Positions 27,405 through 38,333 of a stretch of DNA of 64,000 nucleotides are shown in pieces; the first letter of the stretch is position 1; every line of letters starts with the position of its first letter. The stretch is from Parabacteroides chinchillae. GTDB lineage: Bacteria > Bacteroidota > Bacteroidia > Bacteroidales > Tannerellaceae. Under the pieces are notes generated by a model. The model was not told the origin of the DNA and did not search any database. It saw nothing but the letters and a program-made list of their open reading frames with translations. Made by a program: the position numbers and the translations under genes. The DNA lies in contig NZ_FNVS01000009.1 of assembly GCF_900108035.1 (NCBI RefSeq), positions 110,031 through 174,030 on the forward strand, in the 5' to 3' direction.

Positions 27405-30200
27405 CTAAAACGTAGTATTCAATTGCATAATAAACGTCCGGGGTACGCCAACATCCATCGGGCGTACACTATACTCTTTATTCCAAAGGTTATTTATAAT
27501 ACCCTGAAAATGAATATTTTTTGTTATTTTCACTCCTAGACGAATATCCATAGTGAAATATCCTTTATTATTATTCGTCCAGTAATCATGAAGGTCTCCG
27601 AACATCAAACCACGAACATAGTCCATCAAATCGGGATATACTTTTTCCCGTTCATCTACCATAAAGTAATCAACAGCTAAAGTCTTGCTTTTCCAGGCCA
27701 GGTTTGTACCTATGTTTACACGCTTCCATTCCAGATCGAACATACCTTTCAAGGAATGCTTTTGACGGTATTTCAAATACCTCGAAGTATTCGATTTAGA
27801 TTTCATAGAAAACACATCCGTATTCGCCTCCTCTTTTGCATTTATATCATCCGCTTCCAGATCGATGGGCTGAGTATAGACATAACCCAAATTAAAGGTC
27901 AGTTTTGTATGCGAATTAAAATTATACATACCGTTAACAGAAGCATCAATACCGGAAATACGGGCTTTTCCCACATTTGTAAACTGAGCGCCTATACCCG
28001 GGACTTTCCCATTTATCAACAAGGAGATTATATCCTTCAGATTATCGAGGTATTCAAATGATTCTTTATCAAACAAGCCGATCTGAAACTCGATCATATC
28101 TTTATACTGAGTGTAAAAGCCGGCAACATCCACAAAACCTTTTAGACCTCCCAGTTTATATCCTTGCTTAAAGCCTATTTCCGCATTGAACCCTTGTTCT
28201 GCTTTCAGATTGGCATTCGGAAACGCACCAACTCCACCAATGTCTTTCAAAACGAATTTTTCTACGATAGATGGATAACGATACCCTTGCCCGAAAGAAG
28301 CACGTATGAAGCTATACTCTCCTAATTCATAATTCAGACCGCCACGGAAGACAGGCTTAAACGGAATGTCAGATCCAAATAGTTTTGTCTCGGCTTCTCT
28401 ATAATGATCGTCCACACGATAATATTCCATCCGCATTCCTAACGATAGATTCAACTTATCGAAGAATTTCCGGTCATATTGAACAAACAGGGCAATATTA
28501 TCGCTTTTATGTGTACCTGTCACCTTCGAATCGGCATAAACACGCTCGTAAGTAGCGCCTGTCGTCAATAAAGAATTATCATATTTCTTGCTAAACTGGT
28601 AATCCAAATAATACGAAGCAGTCAGATCTGCACCCGGTTTCTTTTTCTCTACCGGTTCCAATGCATTTTCCAGCCAAGGCAGAAGTTCTTCTTCATTGGT
28701 TGGTAGTGGAGTACGCCCCATTACCCAAGAAACCAAATCCATATAATCGGCAGGTTTTGCCGTCGGAAAGAAATGATTACCTAATTTTTCTACCTCCCCG
28801 GCTAATCCTGTAAAATTGCCGTTTAATACATCTCCCAGGTGTGGAATAACTATAGGCATCAACGTTTCCATCGGATTTTTTGCTATATTCACTATCTCAG
28901 GAATGGAGTTAGAATCAAATCCCATGTTGTTGGCAATCTCTGAAATGGACTTGTCCGTTGTACCCGATACAATCTGATCTTTGCGGCGATAAATGCGTCC
29001 TTTAATACGATGCACCGTATTATTATCAGGATTGGAATAATTGATAAAAGGATCAACATAAAAACTATGTCCTTCGCGTCCCATATTCGCTAACGGAGAT
29101 TGTGTATACACTTCCTCCGGAGAACGCCACAAAAAGAATCCAGCATAATCATTTGAAAGGAAATTACCATTCACACCATAATTTAATCCTTTCACTCGCG
29201 GATCATGGTACGTCAGGTTTCCTCCGGCGCGGAAACGTTTTGTGTAATTACCTTTACGATAACCTTCGTCGGAAAAAAGATTCAGACCAGCCGACAAATC
29301 GAAATTGCCTATACGACGGCTATGCGACAAATCAACCCCATTATACATCGGATTTGAACCGGGAAGAATATTACGCAACAAAGGCTTCGTGCCATATCCT
29401 CCATTCTTCCAGAAATCACGATCCCACCAAATATTACTTTTATTTTCAGGATCCCCATAAATACCCATATACGCATTTGCATGTGTTACCGGATCCAAGC
29501 TCGGACGTTTAGTACGCACATTAATCAAACCATTTAATGCAGAAGAACCATAAAGCACAGAAGAGGCTCCCTTCAGCACTTCCACCTGCTCCACATTTTC
29601 CATTGGAACAATATTCCAGTTTATTTCTCCCGATCCCGGTGAAAGAACGGACATCCCATCTACCAGAATAAGACAACGGCTACCTACTCCATACGTCCAG
29701 CCGCTTCCACCACGAATTGATGGTTGGCGATCCGTAATTTCTACGCCCGGTAGATTCTTTAATACGGAAGTCAGATCCACAGGGTCTTGTTTAACAATAT
29801 CGGATGCTTTAAGAAGCTCCATCGAAACAGTCACATCGCTTAATTTTTGTTCGTAACGGCTCACACTAACAACCACCTCATCCATCAAGTTCGTCTGAAC
29901 CTTCATTTGCGCATTTAAAGTATAACTCTGTCCGCGAGCAAGGATTAACGGGTAGGACTGGTTCTCATATCCTAAATAGCTGAACATTAATATGACACTT
30001 CCTGCAGGAACCGGCAATTCATAATGTCCGTCTATATCTGATACGGTTCCTCTTGTTCCAGACTTATCTTTATAATATATACTGACACCGGTCAAAGGGT
30101 CATTGTTTGCTGCATCATAAACATATCCTTCTACTTTTTGACCAAAAATCTGGCCAAAAAGCAATAAGAAAAGGCCAAACAGAATGTAAACTCTTTTCAT
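27405..30200 (-). CDS. TonB-dependent outer-membrane receptor with carboxypeptidase-like domain
   Basis: This 931-residue receptor has a signal peptide (about 1-20, FGQIFGQ), a carboxypeptidase-regulatory-like beta domain (about 23-108, VEGYVYDAANNDPLTGVSIY), a TonB-box-like DEVVVSVSR and a plug (about 115-230; LPGVEITDRQPSIRGGSG, VEVLKGASSVLYGSSALNG). A 22-strand barrel follows, closing with FIMQLNTTF. No SusD gene is adjacent, so it is more like a siderophore/vitamin/metal receptor than a glycan SusC. The substrate is not readable. It starts 31 bases after sprA on the same strand, so it may be read through from that transcript. Confidence 0.88.
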   Translation of the reverse strand: MKRVYILFGLFLLLFGQIFGQKVEGYVYDAANNDPLTGVSIYYKDKSGTRGTVSDIDGHYELPVPAGSVILMFSYLGYENQSYPLILARGQSYTLNAQMKVQTNLMDEVVVSVSRYEQKLSDVTVSMELLKASDIVKQDPVDLTSVLKNLPGVEITDRQPSIRGGSGWTYGVGSRCLILVDGMSVLSPGSGEINWNIVPMENVEQVEVLKGASSVLYGSSALNGLINVRTKRPSLDPVTHANAYMGIYGDPENKSNIWWDRDFWKNGGYGTKPLLRNILPGSNPMYNGVDLSHSRRIGNFDLSAGLNLFSDEGYRKGNYTKRFRAGGNLTYHDPRVKGLNYGVNGNFLSNDYAGFFLWRSPEEVYTQSPLANMGREGHSFYVDPFINYSNPDNNTVHRIKGRIYRRKDQIVSGTTDKSISEIANNMGFDSNSIPEIVNIAKNPMETLMPIVIPHLGDVLNGNFTGLAGEVEKLGNHFFPTAKPADYMDLVSWVMGRTPLPTNEEELLPWLENALEPVEKKKPGADLTASYYLDYQFSKKYDNSLLTTGATYERVYADSKVTGTHKSDNIALFVQYDRKFFDKLNLSLGMRMEYYRVDDHYREAETKLFGSDIPFKPVFRGGLNYELGEYSFIRASFGQGYRYPSIVEKFVLKDIGGVGAFPNANLKAEQGFNAEIGFKQGYKLGGLKGFVDVAGFYTQYKDMIEFQIGLFDKESFEYLDNLKDIISLLINGKVPGIGAQFTNVGKARISGIDASVNGMYNFNSHTKLTFNLGYVYTQPIDLEADDINAKEEANTDVFSMKSKSNTSRYLKYRQKHSLKGMFDLEWKRVNIGTNLAWKSKTLAVDYFMVDEREKVYPDLMDYVRGLMFGDLHDYWTNNNKGYFTMDIRLGVKITKNIHFQGIINNLWNKEYSVRPMDVGVPRTFIMQLNTTF

Positions 30201-30231
30201 ACACTAACCTGTTTATTATTGATATTTCGAA

Positions 30232-33200
30232 TTATTGTGCCAATGAAAAACGGACACTTAATCCATAGTTTGAGTTTGAAGTCGGATATGATGCACTCGA
30301 TACTAATGGTTTATTTACCTGCAAATCATAAAAAGCCCTTAAAGTAAGTGCACGGCTTAAACCATAGTCGGCAGAGAACTGGATTGTTCTTGCAATATTG
30401 CCACTGGTAGCTTGTGTAAAACCATCCTCTATCTTACGGATCAATGATTGCATTTTGCGAAATGAAAAATCCATACGAACCGTAAGGTCATTACTAAAGT
30501 CTCTTGTCTTTTTCATCTTCAATACCTTGTTGAATTCCGTCATTTTATATCCCAAACCTATAACAAACTCATTAGATAAAGCTTCCACTAACTGATAAGA
30601 TGAAATATTCAAACTCAGATTCCGGGTAGTGCGGTATTCGGCACGCGCCGTTACATTATTCAGCATGGTTGCATCAACTCCCAATAAAGGACTAAATCCT
30701 TCAGATATGCTTACTGCTGCAATTTCATAAGGAGAAGAAGGTGTTGGATTGCCAGTTAACACATCCCGGATATAACCAAGACCATCCTGCCCCGTATCGA
30801 CCCAGTTCAGAAATGAAGAGAATGTTCCTACACTATAAGAACAACGATATTGATGGCTCAACATCACACTTTTAAAATATTTCTTTATTGTCGGAATCTT
30901 TATCAACCCGTCATAGGTAATACGCCAGTTTGGCAACAAACTGGCTATTGAAGGGAAAGCGGAAAGTCCAACATTATTAGGATTCCTCCCGGTATAGGCA
31001 GCCAAAAATGCCGGAATTAATACATCCGTTGAATTTAAACTAACACCTCCGCGTTTATACGGACGCCCTGCATTTGGCGTACCCGCAATAAAACCGGCAT
31101 TCGGATAAACGGTACCGGAATACATATTTTCCAGACGTTCTGCTATGATACTGCGATTGGACAGGAACTTATCAAATGCTTTAGACGAGTACCCATTTCC
31201 AGCATTGCCACTTCCTCCCAAAGCACTCCCCAAAGCAATAGTTGTCATAGTAAAACTACCGCCTTGAATTTCCGGCATACCATCATACATATATTGAATC
31301 TCCGTACTACGGGTATCAACACGATTTGCATTCAAATCAATTTTCAATCCGGGAATAGGTTCCAGATTTGCACGGATTGTCAGATTCTTCGCATTATTGA
31401 TCATGGCCGGAGTTACATTAGAGGAATCCATTACCAGCCAGCCTCTGTCTGCCGCCTCATTAATATAATTACGGTCTACGGAACCAAAAGCAAAGCCCAG
31501 CCCCGGAGCCAATATGCCACTATTTCTTTTCTGTCCGAATATATCTCCAATTTGCGGACGAAAGCCTGGCAACATCATACCTGCCGTTGTAGAATACTGA
31601 ACATTAATACGACGAACCATCATCAAGAAACGACTAGCATATTCTGCTGATTTATAAAAGAAATCTTCAGTTGGTTTAGGTCCGGGATAAATCGTCAATT
31701 TTAAATGTGCCGTATCTTTATTCAGAATCATTACCTGTGCGTAGTTAAGAGGTTTGTATTTAACTGAATATAATTTTCCATCAGCACCGCGGGCTTTAAT
31801 ACGAACTTTTTTCGTAAACATACCATGCTGGACAATAGTACCACTATCCGGATTCAATTGAATTTCTTTTTCCAGTTTCACCTCCTTTTTCTTCTTCTCT
31901 TGTTCACGGGAAGCTGTAGAACGAGTGGTGCTAAATTTCTGATTAACCTTCTTCAAAAATTTATTTTTGTTATACAATGACTGCATATTAAAACTACCCT
32001 GCCAATCAAATTGACGTTGGTTTTTAATGATATTTCCTATTTCAGTCTCAGCATCTACTTCTGCCCCACGATCCCAATTATAAGCAGCATTATATGATAA
32101 TGAACTATTAACCCAATTAAGGGCAGGTACAAATTGTAATGGCATATTCCACGTCACAGACAGAGATTGGTCATATTTCATCGGCGTACCTAAGTCTGCA
32201 ATACTTTGTTTTACCGAATCTTTCCAGACCTTATATGCATCCGGATTCAGCTCCTTGTTCACTTGAACATGAGGTTCCTCAATCCGGGCATTCGTTCCTG
32301 AAGTGAACGTTGCACTTAAATTATTAGTAAAATCCCAACGTAAACTAAATGCACGATCCCAATAAAAATTCTGGCTGAATGACACAGGTACTTTATCCCC
32401 TCCACTACTCTGACTCGTCAAGTCACGCAATTGAATTTCATAATAATTACGCATCATTGCCGTTTGGAAACTTATGTTAGAAGGTACATAATTCAAGCTT
32501 AATTGTTTAATATAGCTCGTATATCCATTACTCTTCTTTATCTTTCCAAACGGGCGGAAAGGTTTTACATAGGGTGTATAATTATACGCTAAATTTCCTC
32601 TGTAATCTTTGGTTGTTTCGTATTCCGTATCAGGATTCCGTTTACTGTTTTCGCTATATGAATATCCGAAAGAGAAATTCGCCGGATCATATGGCATCGG
32701 ATTTTTGCTCTGTATGTTAACCCGCACGTTATTAAATGAAATACTTTTAATAATATTACGGTCCTGTGCAAAGTTTTTGATAGAGTCTTTTTCCGCTTTT
32801 GTTTCCATTTCATCCAAAGCATCCGACAGTTTTATATCCTGATCCAACGGATTATATTTTGGATTTGTAACTTCTTTCGAATAAGCATAATATAATGGTA
32901 CGCTCACCTTTGCTTTTTCAGGAAATAATTTTCCTAATTCAATAGAGGTTGCTACACTATACTGAGAATAATCATCTAAACGACGTTCATTCAAAGACTG
33001 ATCTAAAGCACCGAAACCTGCCGTTTCAATCCGTCCCGCAAGGTTTACCGTTCCCAGATCTGATAAAGCAACATTCAAATTTGCATTAGCAGCCCAACCT
33101 CCCGATTCATTAAAGTCGGTCAAACGAAGTTCATTAACCCAGACTTCCGCACTTTTTATTTCCCTGGAATTATTACGAACACCAATCATAATTGTTTTAA

Positions 33201-36200
33201 CCTCAGACAAAGAAGGATTACCCACAATACTGATTTTATTCAACGGATGTTCAGAATCATTTCTGGAGTACACGGTCTGAAACGTAACATCGCCTGCTCC
33301 CATACGTTTTGCACGATTACGCTCCATCTTAATATTCGTCAGTTCTTCCAAGCTAAAATCCAACTTATTCGAAGTAGGCCAAACAGCTTCCCTGTCATCC
33401 GAATTATTCGAATTATACTGATCACTATGAGGTGTCAAACGCAATGGTACTTCATATTCATAATAATTGTTCTTATAATCAGATCCTAAACGAATGAAAA
33501 CCGACAATTCATTACTTTTAAGTTCTGAAACGTTCGGGCTGAAAGCCTCCGCATGTGTAAACAGTTGCAAACGTTTATATTGACGTAAATCATAATACGT
33601 ATTTTTATAAACAGCCCTTGCATCCTGAGGAGCCAGATTAGTTACTTTCAACGAAAGAGACTGTTCATTCTGTTGCACTAACTGAGGCTGACCAGGATCA
33701 AGCATACGGCTGATTCCCGGAGGAAGCACATAATTGACAGGTTGGCGATCGCTATTTTCTTCAATATTTACGGTAGAAACCTCCAAAGTACCTTTAATCG
33801 TAGGAGGTACTTTTGGATTGGATAAATCCTGTTCATACGAACGCCAGTCGCCTCTTACCAATTGGAATGTTCCAAAACGGAAAAATGTAGAATCACGAAA
33901 ATCTGTCAAATACATACGCATAAAACGTATCGTCTTAAAGTTACTGATACCACCAACTGCACGATCGTATTTCTTTACCGGTATTTTAAACTGATACCAG
34001 GTTACTTTATCTGTTGTACCATCTACCAAGTTTACAGAAGATTCGCGCTTATCTACGATAAAATTACTTCCTACCACTAAATCTTTCGGACGGACAGAAA
34101 CCCTATATTCATAATATTTTTCATTTTTATTCAGCGTATTGTCCTGATTTATATCTTCCACATCCGGTAAATTCTTTGCAGATGTATTATACCGGCCTGT
34201 TGATTCTTCTGAATTTCCCTCTGTTCCATTATAACGTTTGTAACGTTCCAAAATACTCTTTTCCTGTTCATCATAGTCCTCACCACGGAAATAATGGTAA
34301 TTGTCACTGGCAGGATCATTAAACACAGAAAAAGGATCATTTTGCATATTGGCAACCGTAGAAGCCGGCAACTTACGCTTCAGTTTCTCCAAAAATTCCA
34401 CATATGTATCGAAACCTAACTCTTCGGCAGTTGATAAGCCATTCAAACCTACATCCTGCAATTTTCTAGCTCCGGCTGTATTATCAAAAGCATATACTGT
34501 ACTTTGCTGACGAGGGACTTTACCCCAGACAGTAGTATCTACCTTTGACACATCCCCATCTATAGGCAAACCATTTTCAAAAAACTTTTTCTCATCTTTC
34601 AGAATATCTTCCGAAATTTCCCCAAGGTTAAAATACAGATCGCCGCCTTTCACATCACGGTCATAAATAAAAGGATCCATCAACCAAAATTCTATATATT
34701 CGATATTGGCCGTCTCAAAATCACTTTGATCGATCTTACGCATAATTCCGCCCCATCTCTTTTCAGGTGCAGCCAGCGTTCCATCCGGATTTACATTGTC
34801 TGCATCCAGATTATAAGGTCCTCGTTGGTTCGGATAGTAAGCCAGGTTCAAAACAGAAAGAGTATTATTCTCATTATATCCCAAATCTTTGTTCGGAAAC
34901 AATTCTTGTGAATAAACAGCACGCACATAATGATTAGACAATTGCTTTTTATCTTCCTTTAAATGTCTGGGTAAAGCGGATGAATTTTTACGCGTAAAAA
35001 TACCGTCTATATAATACCAAGCTAATAAAGCCCTGTTTTTTCCGTATTCTATATTATTTACGAACTTCCCTTCCGGGAATAAAGCAGATGAACCCTCATC
35101 AGTTGGAGTGCTAGCTAAATTCCAGGGATATGGATTCAACAAATCAAAACCACTCTGAGTAGATTCAAAATCATCCAGATAAGAATATCCTCCGGTATTT
35201 TTATTTTCATAATGCCCGGCTATCAAATGGGCAAATTCTGCATTGAAAGATATCTGACTTGGTTTAGTCAATGTCAACAAAGGTAGCTTGTCAAGCATAT
35301 TGGTCAACCATTGACTTTCGCCTTTATAAGAGGCATTCACGCCCCATAATGTATTTTTAATAGATTCATCACCAAATGCAGTTTTAGTAGTCAGCGGCAT
35401 TTCGGACATGTGCATAATTGTTGCACCCAGATTAAAGTCTTTACTGAACTGATAATTCAAATCGAGCCCCATCATTGTCTTTCGCTGCATATTATACATC
35501 GACTGGTTTTCAAGAGAAACACTGACAGGAGTTCCGGCAGAAATAATACTTTCATTCAAAATTGTTACCGTACCGGAAGTATAATCTACAGTATAATCTA
35601 CATTTTCTGTAAGAATCGCTCCACCTGCTGTTACTTTTACCGATCCCCGTGCTACATTAGTAGCCCCGAGTTGAATTTCAGAACCTGATGAAGCTTTATA
35701 CTCCCCACGCATAATAAACTTATTCTTCTCTGCAATTTGTCGCGCAACAGTCAATGTAGAATCATATAATTCCTGATACACATATTTTTTAGAAATAGCA
35801 TCATTACCTATTTTATTTTTCAGGTTTGAGCCAAACGGTTCAATTACCGGAAAAATAATTTTACCATTTTCCGATTGAACAGTATAACCATCAACATAGT
35901 CAAAAAAGCCGTCAGCATAAGGTTCATTCTTTGAATCCAAACGATCTAAATTCATCAACTTCAACCATATCTGATTTTTAAGTGAAGGCTCCGGAATATA
36001 ATTTACATATGTACCGGCAGAATCGCTCTGATACATAATATCCAACTTAAACTTTTCTTTCTGTACAGAATAAGCGCCTAAAGAATAGACATTTTTCATC
36101 ATCAAGTCCCAGAAAGGCATATTAGGTGCCATTGTAACACCTTTCAGCAATTTCACAAACAGACAATTGGCAGTATTATTGGAATTGTCAGTAGAAAATT

Positions 36201-37650
36201 CCCCCACTTGATATACCTGCCCGTTGGAAGTGTATTCAAATGCTACGGCCAATACTTCATCCTGTTGCAATTGTGTTTTCAATGAGATATATCCCAACTG
36301 TTTACTATAAGTATATTCGGATTCATCCAGTCTGCGGGCACTTTCTATTTCTTCAAAATCCTTTCCCCCATCCAGACTTCCCTGTAAGGCCTGCCCCACT
36401 CTGCTAATTTCACGGGCACCATCAATCGTTTGTAGCTTACTATATAAATTATTAGCTCCGTTTGCAGGTAAATTACTAGATCCGGCAGGCTGAATAAAAG
36501 AAGTATTACTTATATGTTTATGTTCCGCTAAATCAGAGAAAGCAACAATATTACGGGATTGATCATAATTACTTCTTTTATTTGTAATCCAGACCTCAAT
36601 ACGGTTAATCGTAATGGAAGAAGAAATATAAGGCAATTTTTTCATTGCATCATCATACGTATCCCTAAAATACTGAGCAAGGAAAAAGTGTCGGTTTTCA
36701 TCATATTGATCAATTGTTATTTCAAAGGGCTTTGTTTGTACTCCGCCTTTAGAATTAACAGTTTTCGATTCCGACTCCTGCTGGGCAAACAATGCATTTA
36801 CACGAAGTTTTCCAAACTGCAAATCGGTCTTAATACCAAACAAAGCTGCACCTCCGTTAATCAGCGAGTTATTAGTAGTCATACTTACATTTCCCGCTTC
36901 CAAAGATTTTATTATTTCATCTTCTTCTCCGGTATATGCCAGTTTCAGTTTTTTAGAATCAAAATCAAAAGATGTTTCAGTATTATAATTCATACCAAAA
37001 TTCACTTTCGTTCCAACAGAAGCCTGAACATTTAATTGTACACTCTCATCGAAATTAAAGAATGTCCGATTCCGGGAACGCTCCGGCAAAGAAGGGTTTT
37101 GTACTTTATTATTCTTCAATCCCATCGTAAGTTCGGCAGAACCCTGTGTTTTAACCCGTACTCCACCCGGACCGAATATACGATCTGCAGCACCAATATT
37201 AAATTGCATATCTGTCAGGTTGAACTGCTTATTTGCCTCCTTTTGGAATTCTTCTTCATTTTTCTGGCGGAAATAAGAACGCAACGACTGTTGCATACTA
37301 TAATCCTGATACTCTTCCGGCGTTAAAGTCATAGGTGTTCCCAATTCCATATCGCCTAGTTTGGTTCGAACAATGTAAGTGCCTGTTTTTAAGTCATATT
37401 CCACAGCGGTTTTTACATTTTCAGGATTACGGAGATCGGCAGGAGACTGTTTCACAATATCTTCATATTCCTGAGGAGAAGTCTTGGCTACAGGAAAACG
37501 GGGTGGAATTGTATCTTCGGGAGCACTTATTACTTCAAGTTCAGGCAAAGAGGCAGTATAAGTCAAGTAGTCGGCATTCAAAGAATACATACCGACCCCA
37601 AACAATAAAACAACAATCCACAGAATATATTTCAGTATCCGTTTTCTCAT
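30232..37650 (-). CDS. sprA: Type IX secretion outer-membrane translocon SprA/Sov
   Basis: This very large protein (2472 residues) matches SprA of Flavobacterium and Sov of Porphyromonas gingivalis, the giant beta-barrel pore through which type IX cargo crosses the outer membrane. It has an N-terminal hydrophobic signal (KYILWIVVLLFGVGMYS), then long stretches of aromatic-rich beta strands and family segments such as SFDFDSKKLKLAYTGEEDEI, GGYSYLDDFESTQSG and AEVWVNELRLTDF. The C-terminus ends in strands (YGLSVRFSLAQ). The ATG at 37650 is chosen; a TTG three codons earlier is less likely. ruvA lies 17 bases upstream, a linkage seen in other Bacteroidota. Other secretion genes (porK-N, porV) are not in the window. 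Confidence 0.95.
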   Translation of the reverse strand: MRKRILKYILWIVVLLFGVGMYSLNADYLTYTASLPELEVISAPEDTIPPRFPVAKTSPQEYEDIVKQSPADLRNPENVKTAVEYDLKTGTYIVRTKLGDMELGTPMTLTPEEYQDYSMQQSLRSYFRQKNEEEFQKEANKQFNLTDMQFNIGAADRIFGPGGVRVKTQGSAELTMGLKNNKVQNPSLPERSRNRTFFNFDESVQLNVQASVGTKVNFGMNYNTETSFDFDSKKLKLAYTGEEDEIIKSLEAGNVSMTTNNSLINGGAALFGIKTDLQFGKLRVNALFAQQESESKTVNSKGGVQTKPFEITIDQYDENRHFFLAQYFRDTYDDAMKKLPYISSSITINRIEVWITNKRSNYDQSRNIVAFSDLAEHKHISNTSFIQPAGSSNLPANGANNLYSKLQTIDGAREISRVGQALQGSLDGGKDFEEIESARRLDESEYTYSKQLGYISLKTQLQQDEVLAVAFEYTSNGQVYQVGEFSTDNSNNTANCLFVKLLKGVTMAPNMPFWDLMMKNVYSLGAYSVQKEKFKLDIMYQSDSAGTYVNYIPEPSLKNQIWLKLMNLDRLDSKNEPYADGFFDYVDGYTVQSENGKIIFPVIEPFGSNLKNKIGNDAISKKYVYQELYDSTLTVARQIAEKNKFIMRGEYKASSGSEIQLGATNVARGSVKVTAGGAILTENVDYTVDYTSGTVTILNESIISAGTPVSVSLENQSMYNMQRKTMMGLDLNYQFSKDFNLGATIMHMSEMPLTTKTAFGDESIKNTLWGVNASYKGESQWLTNMLDKLPLLTLTKPSQISFNAEFAHLIAGHYENKNTGGYSYLDDFESTQSGFDLLNPYPWNLASTPTDEGSSALFPEGKFVNNIEYGKNRALLAWYYIDGIFTRKNSSALPRHLKEDKKQLSNHYVRAVYSQELFPNKDLGYNENNTLSVLNLAYYPNQRGPYNLDADNVNPDGTLAAPEKRWGGIMRKIDQSDFETANIEYIEFWLMDPFIYDRDVKGGDLYFNLGEISEDILKDEKKFFENGLPIDGDVSKVDTTVWGKVPRQQSTVYAFDNTAGARKLQDVGLNGLSTAEELGFDTYVEFLEKLKRKLPASTVANMQNDPFSVFNDPASDNYHYFRGEDYDEQEKSILERYKRYNGTEGNSEESTGRYNTSAKNLPDVEDINQDNTLNKNEKYYEYRVSVRPKDLVVGSNFIVDKRESSVNLVDGTTDKVTWYQFKIPVKKYDRAVGGISNFKTIRFMRMYLTDFRDSTFFRFGTFQLVRGDWRSYEQDLSNPKVPPTIKGTLEVSTVNIEENSDRQPVNYVLPPGISRMLDPGQPQLVQQNEQSLSLKVTNLAPQDARAVYKNTYYDLRQYKRLQLFTHAEAFSPNVSELKSNELSVFIRLGSDYKNNYYEYEVPLRLTPHSDQYNSNNSDDREAVWPTSNKLDFSLEELTNIKMERNRAKRMGAGDVTFQTVYSRNDSEHPLNKISIVGNPSLSEVKTIMIGVRNNSREIKSAEVWVNELRLTDFNESGGWAANANLNVALSDLGTVNLAGRIETAGFGALDQSLNERRLDDYSQYSVATSIELGKLFPEKAKVSVPLYYAYSKEVTNPKYNPLDQDIKLSDALDEMETKAEKDSIKNFAQDRNIIKSISFNNVRVNIQSKNPMPYDPANFSFGYSYSENSKRNPDTEYETTKDYRGNLAYNYTPYVKPFRPFGKIKKSNGYTSYIKQLSLNYVPSNISFQTAMMRNYYEIQLRDLTSQSSGGDKVPVSFSQNFYWDRAFSLRWDFTNNLSATFTSGTNARIEEPHVQVNKELNPDAYKVWKDSVKQSIADLGTPMKYDQSLSVTWNMPLQFVPALNWVNSSLSYNAAYNWDRGAEVDAETEIGNIIKNQRQFDWQGSFNMQSLYNKNKFLKKVNQKFSTTRSTASREQEKKKKEVKLEKEIQLNPDSGTIVQHGMFTKKVRIKARGADGKLYSVKYKPLNYAQVMILNKDTAHLKLTIYPGPKPTEDFFYKSAEYASRFLMMVRRINVQYSTTAGMMLPGFRPQIGDIFGQKRNSGILAPGLGFAFGSVDRNYINEAADRGWLVMDSSNVTPAMINNAKNLTIRANLEPIPGLKIDLNANRVDTRSTEIQYMYDGMPEIQGGSFTMTTIALGSALGGSGNAGNGYSSKAFDKFLSNRSIIAERLENMYSGTVYPNAGFIAGTPNAGRPYKRGGVSLNSTDVLIPAFLAAYTGRNPNNVGLSAFPSIASLLPNWRITYDGLIKIPTIKKYFKSVMLSHQYRCSYSVGTFSSFLNWVDTGQDGLGYIRDVLTGNPTPSSPYEIAAVSISEGFSPLLGVDATMLNNVTARAEYRTTRNLSLNISSYQLVEALSNEFVIGLGYKMTEFNKVLKMKKTRDFSNDLTVRMDFSFRKMQSLIRKIEDGFTQATSGNIARTIQFSADYGLSRALTLRAFYDLQVNKPLVSSASYPTSNSNYGLSVRFSLAQ

Positions 37651-37667
37651 TATTTCCAACCCGAAAA

Positions 37668-38258
37668 TTAAAGCATTCTGAGTGCAGTTTTTATAACTTG
37701 CTCAACAGCCAACATGGGTGACCCTTTTAATATTGTATTCACGGCTTTTTGAGAAGCAGCTTTCTGAAAACCAAGCATTACCAACGCTGCTACCGCTTCT
37801 TCAACTATTGCCGTATTACCCGGAACCGGAGATGTAGAAGAAACAGCAATTCCTTCTACCGGTTTCACTTTACTCTTTAAATCGACCAATATACGCTGTG
37901 CTGTTTTCGCCCCAATCCCTTTCACAGCTGTTAAAGCCGTCTCATTTTTTGTCGAAATAACCTGTATTAATTCGGAAGGAGGAAGGGAAGAAAGAATCAT
38001 TCGTGCCGTATTGGGACCAACTCCCGATACTGAAGTTAAAAGCAAAAATAACTCCCTTTCTATTTTTTCGGCAAAACCAAACAACAGGTGGGCATCCTCC
38101 CTTATAACTTCATATACATAAATTTTCCCCGCAGACTTCCCATTATAAGCACTATATGTATTTAAAGATATATTGAACTCATAACCAATGCCACTACATT
38201 CCAGGATCATACGTGCAGGCGTAAGTTCTACAATTTCGCCCTTTATATATTCTATCAT
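37668..38258 (-). CDS. ruvA: Holliday junction helicase subunit RuvA
   Basis: RuvA binds four-way DNA junctions and loads the RuvB motor during recombination and repair. The 196-residue product has the N-terminal OB-fold ([20 protein letters not shown]), the helix-hairpin-helix repeats [16 protein letters not shown] and [19 protein letters not shown], and the C-terminal UBA-like domain III ([19 protein letters not shown]). It is followed by sprA after 17 bases and preceded by trkH after 75 bases. Confidence 0.97.
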   Translation of the reverse strand: MIEYIKGEIVELTPARMILECSGIGYEFNISLNTYSAYNGKSAGKIYVYEVIREDAHLLFGFAEKIERELFLLLTSVSGVGPNTARMILSSLPPSELIQVISTKNETALTAVKGIGAKTAQRILVDLKSKVKPVEGIAVSSTSPVPGNTAIVEEAVAALVMLGFQKAASQKAVNTILKGSPMLAVEQVIKTALRML

Positions 38259-38333
38259 TTATGTGTCAACTTAATGATTCGTATCTTTTATAACGTAAAA
38301 TTAAACGAAAACGTATATTACGAATCGTAAAAA

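Noticed and set aside
37651..37659. N-terminal extension of SprA from a TTG
   Set aside because: An ATG three codons later gives a normal signal sequence; the TTG adds nothing.
38318..38330. TTACGAATCGTAA near-palindrome after trkH
   Set aside because: Short, with no T-run and no second copy; insufficient for a terminator or operator call.
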